A DNA stretch of 64,000 nucleotides from Nakazawaea peltata (Eukaryota > Ascomycota > Pichiomycetes > Alaninales > Pachysolenaceae). The DNA lies in the NCBI GenBank assembly GCA_001599355.1, contig BCGQ01000001.1:809135-873134 (forward strand). Direction: 5' to 3'. Position numbers and translations under genes: made by a program. Below, one piece after another: positions 18,637-28,107 of this stretch (position 1 is the stretch's first letter; each line of letters begins with the position of its first letter). The notes below the pieces were generated by a model, which saw only the letters and a program-made list of their open reading frames with translations, made no database searches and was not told the DNA's origin.

Positions 18637-20286
18637 ATGAGTCCTTCTAGTACCAATACTATCTACGCCACATCAAATGGTGTACCTCAATTGAATCACC
18701 CCTATGGGGCACAGAGGTCGCAACCTGGTGGGCCTTTATTAATTCAAGATTTTAACTTGATGGACACTTTCGCTCATTTTGACAGAGAACGTATACCAGA
18801 AAGAGTCGTTCACGCAAAGGGTGGTGGTGCTCATGGAGTTTTTCAGTTGACAAAATCATTGGAAGATTTGACCTTCTGTCCAATGCTTACTACTGAAGGT
18901 TATGAATGTCCTTTGACAATCAGATTTTCTACTGTTGGTGGTGAGAGTGGAACTCCAGATCTTCTGAGAGATCCAAGAGGTTTTGCTATCAAATTGAGAA
19001 CCGACTGGGGTAATATGGACTGGGTCTTTAACAACACCCCTGTTTTCTTCATCAGAGACCTGTTAAAATTCCCTCATTTCATCCACACTCAAAAGAGAGA
19101 CCCAAAGACTCATATGGCCCAACTGGTTGAGTCCACTATGTTCTGGGATTATCTTACCCAAAATGTTGAGTCAATTCACCAGATCACTTACATGTTTGGT
19201 GACCGTGGAACTCCTAAGGATTGGGGAGCCATGCATGGTTACTCCGGTCACACTTTCAAGCTTTACAACCTGAAGAATGAGATGACATACATTCAAATCC
19301 ATGTTCTCGCAGATGATGGTTTCAAGACTTTTGAGTCTAATGAAGAGTATGCTGAACTGTCTGCAAACCCTGAGTATAACACCAAGGTCTTACAAGACCG
19401 TATCGCTGCCGGAGATTTCCCATCTTATACTTGTTATGTCCAGACCATGACTCCAGAGCAAGCTGAGAAATTCAGATATGATGTTAACGATTTGACTAAG
19501 ATTTGGTCTCATAAGGATTTCCCATTGAGAGAGTTTGGTAAGATCGTCTTGAATAAGAACCCAGACAATTATTTCCTGGATATTGAACAAGTTGCGTTCT
19601 CTCCTGCTCATCTTTTGCCAGGTATTGGTCCTTCTAATGATCCTGTCTTACAAGCTAGATTATTCTCATATAGTGATACTCACTACCACAGACTTGGTGC
19701 CAATTACCAGCAATTGCCTGTTAATAAGGCTCGTACTTTTGATAGAACTTCTGGTTGCCCATTCTTGGCTGGAAATTTCCAAAGAGATGGTCCTCAAACT
19801 ATCAGATCTCAAGGTGATGCTCCTAACTATATTTCTTCTGTAAGTCCTATCAGTGCTGCACAATTGGGACCTGATGGTAAGTTGAATTTCGATATGAACG
19901 ATAAATATCTCGGAGTTGTTTCTCTGGCTGCTGAAGAGAAGTCTACTCAAGAACAACTGAAAATCAATTTGCAAGAGCATGAATTGAAGATGTGGCACAA
20001 ATCATCGTACTTCTCCATCTCTGGTGTCTCTGAATTGGATCTCGAACAACCTAGAGCTTTGTATCAAAAGGTCTACAATGATGATCAGAAGCAAAGATTC
20101 ATCGAGAATGTCGTAGGTCATGCTAAGAACTGTTCTACTAAGGAAGTACAGCTGAAGATTCCACAATACTTTGGTTTGTTAGATAAGAACCTTGGTGAAC
20201 AAATTGCTAAGGGATTGGGAATTACATACAATTACGTTGATTTGGAGGGTTACCTTGATTCTGTTAAGCCAGCTGCTGCTATTTGA
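18637..20286 (+). CDS. CTT1: Catalase T (cytosolic heme catalase)
   Basis: 549 residues from the ATG at 18637; an in-frame TTG at 18610 is not the start. It breaks hydrogen peroxide into water and oxygen. FDRERIPERVVHAKGGGAHG holds the distal catalytic His, VFNNTPVFFIRD the catalytic Asn, and RLFSYSDTHYHRLGANYQQ the proximal heme-ligand Tyr and Arg. The N-terminal HPYGAQRSQPGGPLLIQDF and ESIHQITYMFGDRGTP match Ctt1 rather than peroxisomal Cta1, and the C-terminus (KPAAAI) lacks a PTS1 signal. So it is probably cytosolic. Two CTG codons (SGTPDLxRDPRG and FIRDxLKFPHF) correspond to Ala in the Ctt1 sequence I recall. Confidence 0.95.
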   Translation: MSPSSTNTIYATSNGVPQLNHPYGAQRSQPGGPLLIQDFNLMDTFAHFDRERIPERVVHAKGGGAHGVFQLTKSLEDLTFCPMLTTEGYECPLTIRFSTVGGESGTPDLLRDPRGFAIKLRTDWGNMDWVFNNTPVFFIRDLLKFPHFIHTQKRDPKTHMAQLVESTMFWDYLTQNVESIHQITYMFGDRGTPKDWGAMHGYSGHTFKLYNLKNEMTYIQIHVLADDGFKTFESNEEYAELSANPEYNTKVLQDRIAAGDFPSYTCYVQTMTPEQAEKFRYDVNDLTKIWSHKDFPLREFGKIVLNKNPDNYFLDIEQVAFSPAHLLPGIGPSNDPVLQARLFSYSDTHYHRLGANYQQLPVNKARTFDRTSGCPFLAGNFQRDGPQTIRSQGDAPNYISSVSPISAAQLGPDGKLNFDMNDKYLGVVSLAAEEKSTQEQLKINLQEHELKMWHKSSYFSISGVSELDLEQPRALYQKVYNDDQKQRFIENVVGHAKNCSTKEVQLKIPQYFGLLDKNLGEQIAKGLGITYNYVDLEGYLDSVKPAAAI

Positions 20287-20315
20287 GATATATTAATTTA
20301 TACTGAGTGAAATAA

Positions 20316-21870
20316 CTATAATTTGTAGACTTCTTTGATTTCTTCTATCTCCACTGTCCAACTACTTGGGTCCTTAACTGCAGTTTGGATGTCTTGTTGT
20401 TCCAAAATACATATTCTCAACAGAGCCTTGAATCCCAAGTACGTCCGGTTCAATTTGTCTACTATATTCTCTCTAAGACCACCACTTTTGGCAGCATAAA
20501 TCTTCAGATTCTTCAACATTGTCTTGACATTACCTTGTAAAACAGTTCTAGTCTTCTCTTCATCAGTCAACAAGCATCTTTGATATTCTATATCGGATCT
20601 GTTGATGAAGACAGAAGTCAATAAGGCGATTTTTTGAGAGTAAACAGCACTGTTCCCGTTCACCGTCTTCAATTGCAGCAATAAGATATCTTGAGATTTC
20701 TTGAAGAAACTTGATACAAGTGAATGTAACTCCCATGATTCGGGTTTAGTAATATTACTACTGTTACTAGAAATCAACGATACTACCAAGTCGTTGGCCG
20801 ATAAATAAAACTCCAAATTTCCCTCAAATTCAGGCAATGAGCTCAACAGTTTCAATTGGTCGATGACTTGTTGATAGCTGGAGCAATTGAAAATCTTTAC
20901 GAATTCATCCAACTTTTTAACCTCCGAGACACTCTCAATGAAAGAAGAAGAAGTCTTATCGTAATTTGGCAAGTTGAAATCTACAGCTAACTGTGCTCTG
21001 GATTGAAGATACTGCAAAAACAGATTAACCAGAGCATTCACCTCCATCAACTCTTCAGGTGACCCCGTAGCCTCATAAAGAGATTGAACTAGTCTGTATG
21101 CAGAAGCGATAGTTTCCAATACCACCTCTGGTGTGACAACCTCCGACTCATCCATTGCATTTTTGGAAGGCAGTTCCAGGACCTGAGAAACATCGCCATC
21201 GGCGCTCAGCTCTACATCACCCTCTTGCTCGATAGCAGCAATCTCATTCAACACCTCCAATTGATGATCAATATACTTTTGGTATAACTCCATGGAGAGA
21301 TGAGCCACCTGTAAAATAGCAGATAAGCTAGTATTCTCATCTTGCTCATCGATTACTTCCTGATAAATAAGCAGAGCATTATAGATCAAATCCCAAGAGG
21401 TGTGACCAGCAGAACTGAACTCCGATAAGACAAATTCATAATATCTAGTGATCTGACTCAAATCCTGGACAACACCACCTATACAATTCTCGATATTTTC
21501 CATCTTGTTCAACCTGACTTGATCTAGCTTAGTAAAGCTATTATAAACGTGGAAAAGTAACCGGGAAAGATTATAGTAGCAATCCAAGACCTCAGGGTCC
21601 ATCTCAATGCATTTAAGATATCCCTCATAAGATCTCTGGTAGAATCTCAAACTCTTCAGCAAATCACTCGAATACCATCTGTCCCCGCTCTCCTCCTCAT
21701 CGATGGCAAAGTCCAAATACTCATCAGCAGTTTGCGGGTCATTTGTGACCGTCTCCTTCCTATTGGCTACTCTATCTAAAAGGCTCTTTGGGAGCTTAGG
21801 TCCTCCTTCTTCATATCTGTTAGTAAATCGAGCTCAATTGCAAACAGTGTATCTACTTACTTCTACTCAT
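20316..21870 (-). CDS. Helical-repeat (TPR-like) protein, spliced, function unrecognised
   Basis: Spliced model, minus strand: exon 1 21861-21870 (ATGAGTAGAA), intron 21809-21860, exon 2 20316-21808, 500 residues. Without splicing the ATG frame stops after five codons, while the long frame has no nearby ATG. The 5' splice site is GTAAGT and the branch point TACTAAC; the first AG lies only 3 nt after the branch-point motif, and the next AG (GAAG) restores frame. The protein is mostly alpha-helical and TPR-like (GYLKCIEMDPEVLDCYYNLS), with an acidic N-terminal part and no membrane segment. I cannot name the family. A PAC motif in the shared 120-bp promoter hints at, but does not prove, a ribosome-biogenesis link. 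Confidence 0.75.
21809..21860 (-). other. 52-nt spliceosomal intron in the TPR-like gene
   Basis: Begins GTAAGT directly after ATGAGTAGAA. The branch site lies in CGATTTACTAAC and the intron ends GATATGAAG. The nearer CAG is only 3 nt after the TACTAAC motif and would put exon 2 out of frame. The AG 11 nt from the branch adenosine gives a continuous frame, matching the 10-12 nt distance in the APN1, FAD1 and RPL30 introns. Confidence 0.75.
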
Positions 21871-21975
21871 CTTGTCTTCGCAACTCTCTCTATCTGAAGC
21901 ATCAATTCTTAAAATAGCAATAAATTAAAGTTGGTGTGAAAAATTAAAGCGCGCCGAGGGAGGTTCGATAAGAAA

Positions 21976-21990
21976 CGCGATGAGCTGGAG
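21976..21990 (+). promoter_or_regulatory. PAC motif in the divergent promoter
   Basis: GCGATGAGCTGGAGA begins at about 21978 and contains the canonical PAC core (GCGATGAGCT). In other yeasts PAC marks ribosome-biogenesis genes. An A/T-rich GTGAAAAATTAAAG stretch at 21936-21949 is reminiscent of, but not identical to, the partner RRPE motif. The PAC lies about 110 bp upstream of the spliced TPR-like gene and only 13 bp before the next gene on the plus strand. Confidence 0.45.
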
Positions 21991-23193
21991 ATGAGAGAGG
22001 GGATGAGTAGTAATAAAGAGATGACTGGTGTTGCTAGTGACAATGGTCGAGTTTTCAATGTGAGTGAGTTTCCAGATATTTCTGAAATCCCGGAGAACAA
22101 GATCAAAAGCTCCAATATTGTAGAGGTATATGGATGGTTAGTACAGGCTTGTCTGGAGAGAGGGAAACCACTGCAGTTGGTGTTTACAGATGGGACAAAG
22201 TATGATGGGAAATTGGTTGATCCTTATAACAGGGCTTTGGGTGATGATTTCGATGATGAGATGAAAGATAAAGGTTTATTTTGTGTGAGAATCAATAACT
22301 CCCAAATGTTGAAATTGAAGAAGCTCATACATGAGGGGTTCAACTATAAAGAATTTGACTACAACGAGGTTAGTCCTCTTTATCAATTGGGGATTTTGAT
22401 AAGAATTCAATTCTACTTGAAGAATTATAGAGGTTTTTTAGAGGGATTGTGTATCAATTTTGAAAAGATTTCACGTATCGACGACTCTGATGAGAAAATG
22501 GTTCAATTACGGGATAGAATTGAGAAAGTTTACAATTTTGCGAAGTTCAGTGAGAGGAGTCCTTTGTATAAGAGTTTTAAGAAGAGGAGTCTGAATATTT
22601 TATTCGGAGCTGAGTCACAAGAGTCACAGCCCCTAAGGAAGAGACCTACTAATCAAGAACTGCTTGATACTCAACTGATTTTATTTAATCTGAATTTCGA
22701 CAGTGATGATGAAGATGATGATATAGTTGAAAGTGATACAGAAGAGCAGAATGATCTGTCTAAAAGTGCTTCTCAGGGGCTCCAGCTCCAAGTGCCCGAT
22801 CAGCTCCAAGAACCCCAGCCTGCATCTCCAGATAAATCTTCTCCTCCCCCTTCTATAGTCGACTCCAATTCCTTGGAAATCGACGGAATCGAAGAAGAAT
22901 CATTTATTTCTGTGATAACGCCACTACATCATCTCATCACCAAAGCTGAACTAGGTGTCGTCTACAAATTATGTGGCTATCTCATAAAGTACGATAGAGG
23001 ACAAGATGATCAACTTCTTTTCGTAGAGAAGCCCGATCTAAAACTTCTAAACGACTCAAACTCATTAATTTTGAAGATAAAACCTCCCTCGACGATTTCC
23101 TCCTTCAAATTGGGTAAAAAGCAAGAAATATCAGTCCGTAAATCTCAACTCCAACTAGGTAACCTCACCTTAGATCAATTCGAGATCACGTGA
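21991..23193 (+). CDS. Unrecognised acidic protein, 400 aa
   Basis: 400 residues from the ATG at 21991; a second ATG four codons later (22003) may be the true start. The N-terminal 100 residues (VEVYGWLVQACLERGKPLQL then VFTDGTKYDGKLVD) have the alternating pattern of an OB-fold, as in Stn1- or Rmi1-like proteins, but similarity is too weak to claim either. A helical section follows, then a long acidic and Pro/Ser/Gln-rich linker (about residues 225-300) and a conserved-looking beta-rich end. No membrane segment. If transcripts start far upstream, a four-codon uORF at 21980-21994 would overlap the ATG. It reads divergently from the spliced TPR-like gene. Confidence 0.78.
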   Translation: MREGMSSNKEMTGVASDNGRVFNVSEFPDISEIPENKIKSSNIVEVYGWLVQACLERGKPLQLVFTDGTKYDGKLVDPYNRALGDDFDDEMKDKGLFCVRINNSQMLKLKKLIHEGFNYKEFDYNEVSPLYQLGILIRIQFYLKNYRGFLEGLCINFEKISRIDDSDEKMVQLRDRIEKVYNFAKFSERSPLYKSFKKRSLNILFGAESQESQPLRKRPTNQELLDTQLILFNLNFDSDDEDDDIVESDTEEQNDLSKSASQGLQLQVPDQLQEPQPASPDKSSPPPSIVDSNSLEIDGIEEESFISVITPLHHLITKAELGVVYKLCGYLIKYDRGQDDQLLFVEKPDLKLLNDSNSLILKIKPPSTISSFKLGKKQEISVRKSQLQLGNLTLDQFEIT

Positions 23194-23335
23194 TATTTCA
23201 ATTCAGCACTTTACGAATTATCAATACTACGCGTCACTATTTCATGTTAGCATTTTACGAATAAATACAATTTGCCTTTATATTTTTCAGATCTCTTAGT
23301 TCTTAAGCCGAAGGCGACTAGAAGGGGACGTCACA

Positions 23336-24472
23336 ATGGCACCAAAAGTGTAAGTAAAGAGTATCTTTTAATTTGAATAATAGATCGACTAACCTTTTCT
23401 AAGAAATACTTCATCGTTTAAGTACACTCGAGTCGATGTTTCGACTCTCAATTCCATGAAATTTGGCGCCCATGTCAGCGGTTCAGGAGGGATCTCAAAT
23501 ACGGTATTGAATGGGATGAACATTGGAGCTAATAGTTTGGCCTTTTTCTTGAAAAGTCCACGTAAATGGGATTCTCCTCCTTTCTCTGATGAAGAGATCA
23601 AGAAATTCAAGAAATTCTGTGAAGAATACAAGTATAATCCTTTGACAGATATCCTTCCTCATGGACAATATTTCATCAACTTACTGAATCCAGAAGAGGA
23701 CAAGAATTTGAAAAGTTACAATTCATTTGTAGATGATTTGAAAAGATGTGAACAATTAGGTATTGGATTGTATAATTTCCATCCTGGGTCGGATCTTGGG
23801 TCGGATCATAAGGTTGCCTTAGCTAAATTGGCTGAGAATATCAATAAGCTGATCAAAGAGACCAAGTTTGTTAAGATTGTATTGGAGAATATGGCTGGGC
23901 ACGGTAATTTGATCGGCTCAGATTTGCAAGACATCAGAGATGTAATTGATATGGTGGAAGATAAGTCCAGAGTAGGCTGTTGTGTCGATACTTGTCATGC
24001 CTTTGCAGCCGGTTATGATATGAGAGATCTGAAAAGTTATGAAAAATTCTGGCAAGATTTTGATGACATCATCGGGTTGAAATATTTGAGTAGTATTCAT
24101 TTAAATGACTCTAAAAGTGTCATCGAGAGTAACAGAGATTTACATCAACTTCTTGGTTTAGGTTTCTTGGGATTGGAATGTTTCAGATTGATTGCTAACG
24201 ACGAAAGATTACAAAATATTCCTATTATCTTGGAGGTTCCTGTTGGTAAGGATGAGACTCTCTTCGGTGATGAAATCAAATTGTTGGAATGGCTTGTAGG
24301 GAAGTCCGAAGAAGACATTAAAGAGAAGGAAGAAGAATTACTGAACAAAGGTGCTAAGGAAAGAAGTGAATATTTGAAAAAATATGAAAAGAAACAAACT
24401 CTGAAGAGAAAAGCTGAAAGTGGTTCTCTGGATATCACCAAATTGCTCGGTACAAAGAAAGCTAAGAAATAG
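23336..24472 (+). CDS. APN1: AP endonuclease of the endonuclease IV family, spliced
   Basis: Exon 1 is 23336-23349 (ATGGCACCAAAAGT), intron 23350-23403, exon 2 23404-24472; 360 residues. The internal ATG at 23456 would drop the first 22 residues, which include a segment aligning with the Apn1 N-terminus. Apn1 cleaves abasic sites in nuclear and mitochondrial DNA. Endonuclease IV metal-site motifs are present: KFGAHVSGSGGISN, LPHGQYFINL, GIGLYNFHPGS, KIVLENMAGHGN, VGCCVDTCHAFAAGYD and SSIHLNDSK. The C-terminus is Lys-rich (KKQTLKRKAE, GTKKAKK), like the nuclear-localisation tail of yeast Apn1 (367 residues). The gene is convergent with the PWWP gene, with 20 bp between stops. Confidence 0.95.
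23350..23403 (+). other. 54-nt spliceosomal intron in APN1
   Basis: Starts GTAAGT, has branch sequence GACTAAC and ends TTTTCTAAG. Splicing joins ATGGCACCAAAAGT to AAATACTTC and yields one continuous frame into the endonuclease IV domain. Read unspliced, the frame ends at the TAAG just after the fifth codon. Confidence 0.85.
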
Positions 24473-24492
24473 TATATATTTATTTATAACAT

Positions 24493-25626
24493 CTAAACAT
24501 TGTTCCCGTTGGATTTGATTTCAACCACTTCTCCTTCGGCTTGTAATTTAGCCTTTTGTTTCAAATCTTTCTTCTCTTGGTAGTAATCAAAGTCACTATT
24601 CCAGTTTGGTTCTGGAGTCAGGTTGGAGACCAAATGTTGGTCAAATTTGGAGAGGAATTGGGTCAATTTTTTCTTTAATTCGGGGAAGGCATCAATCTCC
24701 GGTTTTACCAAGAGAAAGTAACAGATCTTGAACACTTTGAACTTCTTGAAGCTGAGGAAGTTTTCAGGATCACTACTTAACTGGATCAAAGAATTAACCA
24801 AAGACAATACTTTTTGCATGGTCTTCGAGTTAGATAAATGCTCTTTGAATTTGGTCTCTTTAGACTTGGAGTCATCTTCATCTACTGACTCGTAAAGTAC
24901 AAAATCTGGTAATAATTCCTGCTGTAATTCGACTCTGATGGACTCAATTTTTTGTTGACTCTTATTAACTGTTTGCAGTATCTTTTTATGGTCAAGAGTA
25001 GGAACGAAACTGTATTTCTTTGCTTCTTCATCCTCTTCATCATCGTCATCGTCATCATCTTCCTCTTCCTCTTCCTCTTCCTCCTCTTCCTCTTCTTCTT
25101 TTACTTCTTCCTTCTTTGGTTCCAGTTTCTTTGCTTTAGTCTTTGTTGCGGCAGCCTTTGATTTCGTGTTAGCCAGCAGCTTCAGCTTCTTCAGAGAAGC
25201 TGCCAGTTTCTTGGTGGGCAGTTTTCTTTTCCGACTTGACAGAGCCGAAACTTCTGGTTCTTCAGCTTCTTCCTCCTCATTTTCCAACTCTGGGACTTCT
25301 TCCTCAAATACTGGAACAACTTGATCCGAGGAAGGGTTAGTCAAAGCTAATTCAACACTCTTTTTATAGACACCTTTCAACTTCGGCAACATCTTCTCGA
25401 ACTTTTCCTTCTGTGCATCGTCGAATTTGGTCAATTGACCATCACTACACCAACTGAAAGTACCATCAGCCATAAAATATACAGGGTAATATGAGGTAGA
25501 TTTGAAGCTCGGCTTAATGTTCTTGATATTGGTCGGAAGCTTCAGCTCCGGGCATACAATGGATGGCCATGGCTTGTATCCTGAAATCTTCAGTAAGACG
25601 ATATCTTCTGGTTGATATTTCGACAT
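24493..25626 (-). CDS. PWWP-domain chromatin protein (Pdp3/Ioc4-like)
   Basis: 377 residues from the ATG at 25624-25626; a GTG two codons upstream is not the start. The N-terminal PWWP domain (residues about 5-95) begins YQPEDIVLLKISGYKPWPSI, where PWP is the family hallmark, and includes YPVYFMADGTFSWC. Such domains read methylated H3K36. The central region is highly charged: a KR-rich stretch and then unbroken Glu/Asp runs of about 30 residues. A C-terminal helical domain (about 210-345) resembles the LEDGF/TFIIS-like bundle. Yeast relatives are Pdp3 (NuA3b) and Ioc4 (Isw1b); I cannot decide which is the orthologue, though architecture looks closer to Pdp3. Confidence 0.8.
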   Translation of the reverse strand: MSKYQPEDIVLLKISGYKPWPSIVCPELKLPTNIKNIKPSFKSTSYYPVYFMADGTFSWCSDGQLTKFDDAQKEKFEKMLPKLKGVYKKSVELALTNPSSDQVVPVFEEEVPELENEEEEAEEPEVSALSSRKRKLPTKKLAASLKKLKLLANTKSKAAATKTKAKKLEPKKEEVKEEEEEEEEEEEEEDDDDDDDEEDEEAKKYSFVPTLDHKKILQTVNKSQQKIESIRVELQQELLPDFVLYESVDEDDSKSKETKFKEHLSNSKTMQKVLSLVNSLIQLSSDPENFLSFKKFKVFKICYFLLVKPEIDAFPELKKKLTQFLSKFDQHLVSNLTPEPNWNSDFDYYQEKKDLKQKAKLQAEGEVVEIKSNGNNV

Positions 25627-26084
25627 CTTCACTTAGCTTGTTCTTCCGTCTTCAACTTCAATGATCTGTCTGCTTAAGATTAGACAGGGAAAAATCTTAG
25701 GGGAAAATCTAAGGGAAAACCTAAGGGAAAATCTGAAGAAAAAGACGCGCTTTTTTTTAGAATTTGCTTTGGGCTGGGCAGGGCACGCTACTGGGCCATC
25801 GGTAAAGGGCCATCGCTACATGTCAATCGCTACTATGGCCCAAGAGACCAGAAATAAGACAGGCTCAACACACTGACTGTACTATTAAAATATATAGATA
25901 AAAAATAGGGGAAAAAAGGTAATGGAGTTGGTAAAACACTAGACTTCAGAGTATAACAAAGGTAAAAAAAGGGCAAAAAAAAGAGTATAGAATGGAAAAG
26001 TAACTAGTATACAAAATGGACATGAAGTCTAGTGGGGAGGTAAACAAGTGGGGATGAAGTTTTCAAAGTCCAGATTCAAAAAGA
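25627..26084. other. Intergenic region between the PWWP gene and MCM1
   Basis: 458 bp holding the promoter of the PWWP gene and the 3' region of MCM1. At 25691-25738 there are about four imperfect copies of a 12-bp unit AAAATCTAAGGG. The remainder (25880-26040) is A-rich with no ORF or RNA gene that I can see. Confidence 0.55.
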
Positions 26085-26603
26085 TTAGTTGAAGTAAGCT
26101 TCTGGCATGTAATTAGATGAATACTGTTGTGGGTGACCTGGGTGTTGGCCAGGGTGTGGTTGACCCATTGGAGCCAGTTGTTGTGGAGCCAGTTGAGGAG
26201 GCAGTTGCAGTTGCTCATCTTGTTCCCCGTTTTCTTCTGGGTCTTCCTCTGGAGCATTCAAACAAGCTTGAATCAAGTTCTTACCTTCTGGCTTGGTGAC
26301 CAAAGGTTGCAACTTTGGAGTGGTGAAAGTGTAAACCAAACCGGTCTCACTAACAACCAACAATAAGACTTGAGTACCGGTTAAAACACTTAATTCGTAC
26401 AGCTTCTTCATAATACCAGCCTTTCTCTTGGAGAAAGTGATATGTCTTCTAGACTTATCTTGGATAAATCTGATCTCGATCTTTCTTCTTTCTCTGGCCT
26501 TACCTCCAGCTCCTCCTTCGTCATCATCATCGACGGCCAATTGACTTTCGTCAACTGGATCTTCAGCACCCAAGGTTTGTTCTAATTTGACTTCGTCAGA
26601 CAT
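26085..26603 (-). CDS. MCM1: MADS-box transcription factor Mcm1
   Basis: 172 residues, minus strand, ATG 26601-26603. The MADS domain covers about residues 38-93 (RKIEIRFIQDKSRRHITFSK then TGTQVLLLVVSETGLVYTF), followed by the SAM-type extension ending NLIQACLNAP. Mcm1 recruits mating-type, cell-cycle and arginine cofactors to CC(A/T)6GG sites. The N-terminus is acidic and the C-terminus rich in Gln, Pro and His, shorter than the polyGln tail of S. cerevisiae. Residue 68, in IMKKxYELSVL, is encoded by CTG (26400-26402); MADS relatives have Ala here, strong support for CUG-Ala. A 3' splice-site-like sequence ends 7 nt before the ATG. Confidence 0.96.
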   Translation of the reverse strand: MSDEVKLEQTLGAEDPVDESQLAVDDDDEGGAGGKARERRKIEIRFIQDKSRRHITFSKRKAGIMKKLYELSVLTGTQVLLLVVSETGLVYTFTTPKLQPLVTKPEGKNLIQACLNAPEEDPEENGEQDEQLQLPPQLAPQQLAPMGQPHPGQHPGHPQQYSSNYMPEAYFN

Positions 26604-28107
26604 CGTTTATCTATAACCGTTAGTAAATCGTCAACTTTCTAAGTGAACTTCAACAGATGAACTCTTTAGCTAAAAAGAGAATATATAAATGGGAAAGGTT
26701 CTCTTTTTGTTTATTTATTTTTTTCTTTCCCAAAAGAAAATTAGAGACACGCTCAAACTTTTTTTTTTCCTCGGAAATTCCTTGCTAAAATATTTGGCTT
26801 GCTTCTTTATAATCTATTTGGTGTCTCAAACATGGTTGAGGATTCGAAGATTGAGACGTCGAAGATACGACAATTGGATTTGTCGTCAACGTCGAGTCAA
26901 TGCATCGAGTCTATGTTGATTCTCCATACACGTACATATATTCCATTGCTATCATTTCTGTCGGCTGCGTATGCCTATTTTTCCTACTGCTGCCCCCAGT
27001 TCTCCCCCACTGTTTAGCTCGTGTTCCTCCTCTTCTCCACCCCTTGTTAAAAATTAACTATGGTGTGTCTTTGCCGGGCAAAATTTTCCCTCTACTTTTC
27101 GTTGCGGGTTCCTATTTTTTTCTGAGGTTCTTGCCGATAACAAGGAACAAAACACGTCTTCAACTAGTCGGTGAAGAGCTAAGGGGACCCGAATGGCACA
27201 CGGCAGGACTCTTCAGGGTACCTATTATGTCACAATATGTGCCATCGTATGCCTACCAAATACAGTAGGATAAACAAATAGCAGAAAGCAGTAGGAAAAA
27301 ATCCATATAGAAAAAGGAAATAATGTGTGTAAAAACGATAGGATAAATCAACTCTCAAGTCCGTATTAGGAACTTTTAGCTCACATTACCCTTAATGCTT
27401 CAAATTCATCTGTGTGTGCGAATATTTCAATGAATACTTACCTTAAATGGATGGGGTTTTCTTTAATTGATTGATTGGATCGATCAATGTTCTAATTATT
27501 ATGCTAATCAGCTCTAATATTTGTCCGAGTAACAATTATTAGTTATGTTTTTTAGTTTCGTTTTGGTTTTTTTTAAAAAAAGTGCCGTTTTTGTAAATTT
27601 TTTTTTGTTTTTGTAAATTCTTACCTAAAACGAATAAATTCCCACTTCGGGATTGGTTGGTTTAAAATTCACTACTTTAAAGACACAAAAAGTTACCCTG
27701 CTTTAAATTGTCGCTTAATTGTTTCTAAAAGTGCTGTTTTCTTCCAAAAAGGGAAAGAAGTTTCACTTAAGGAAACCCCACCCCCCTAATTTGGCAACAG
27801 AGCAAGAGCAAGGGCATGGGGATGGGATGGCCTGTTCTGTTCCTGAAGTAGTTAATGAGATGACTAATCACATCAATAGATGTGTGGAGAAATGAGTATG
27901 AGCTACACTGATTAAACTTTCTAAGCAAATTCTAATATATTGGCATACTTTTGGTTCAGAGATCTAGTGGATGTCCACCGGACTTTTAAATTGATGTATC
28001 TCAATTCTAAGGTCTCAAATCTAAGTCCACAGTTCTCGAGATGGTATTAATTAACAATATATAGGATAATAATAATTAAACAAGCGTAAAGCTAATTGGA
28101 CCCATAC
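26604..28107. other. Long non-coding stretch upstream of MCM1
   Basis: 1.5 kb without a credible coding frame; short ORFs at 26689-27268 are low-complexity and compositionally unlike the genes around them. It holds a possible MCM1 leader intron (26611-27441), T-rich tracts at 27545-27620 with a duplicated GTTTTTGTAAATTT, and a GTGGATGTCCAC palindrome near 27970. It probably combines the MCM1 promoter and leader with the 3' region of the PMP1-like gene. Confidence 0.5.
26611..27441 (-). other. Candidate intron in the MCM1 5' leader
   Basis: On the minus strand, AAG|GTAAGTAT at 27444-27434 is a perfect 5' splice site. CGATTTACTAACGGTTATAG ending at 26611 is a perfect branch point plus acceptor, 10 nt from branch to AG. 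The branch context CGATTTACTAAC is identical to that of the TPR-like gene intron. Splicing would leave ATAAACG before the MCM1 ATG. The acceptor is convincing; pairing with this donor, giving 831 nt, is inferred because it is the best donor upstream. Confidence 0.5.

Noticed and set aside
23456-24472. Unspliced APN1 starting at the ATG at 23456
   Set aside because: The spliced model adds 22 residues with good donor, branch and acceptor and extends the Apn1 N-terminus, so the internal ATG is less likely.
26689-27268. Overlapping short ORFs between MCM1 and the PMP1-like gene
   Set aside because: Low complexity, conflicting frames and no recognisable motif; the region overlaps a candidate MCM1 leader intron.
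27434-27460. ATACTTACCTTAA on the plus strand equals the start of yeast U1 snRNA
   Set aside because: No U1 stem-loop I follows (no AUCANGAAG loop) and there is no Sm site context. The same bases read on the minus strand are a perfect donor AAG|GTAAGTAT, which is complementary to U1 by definition.
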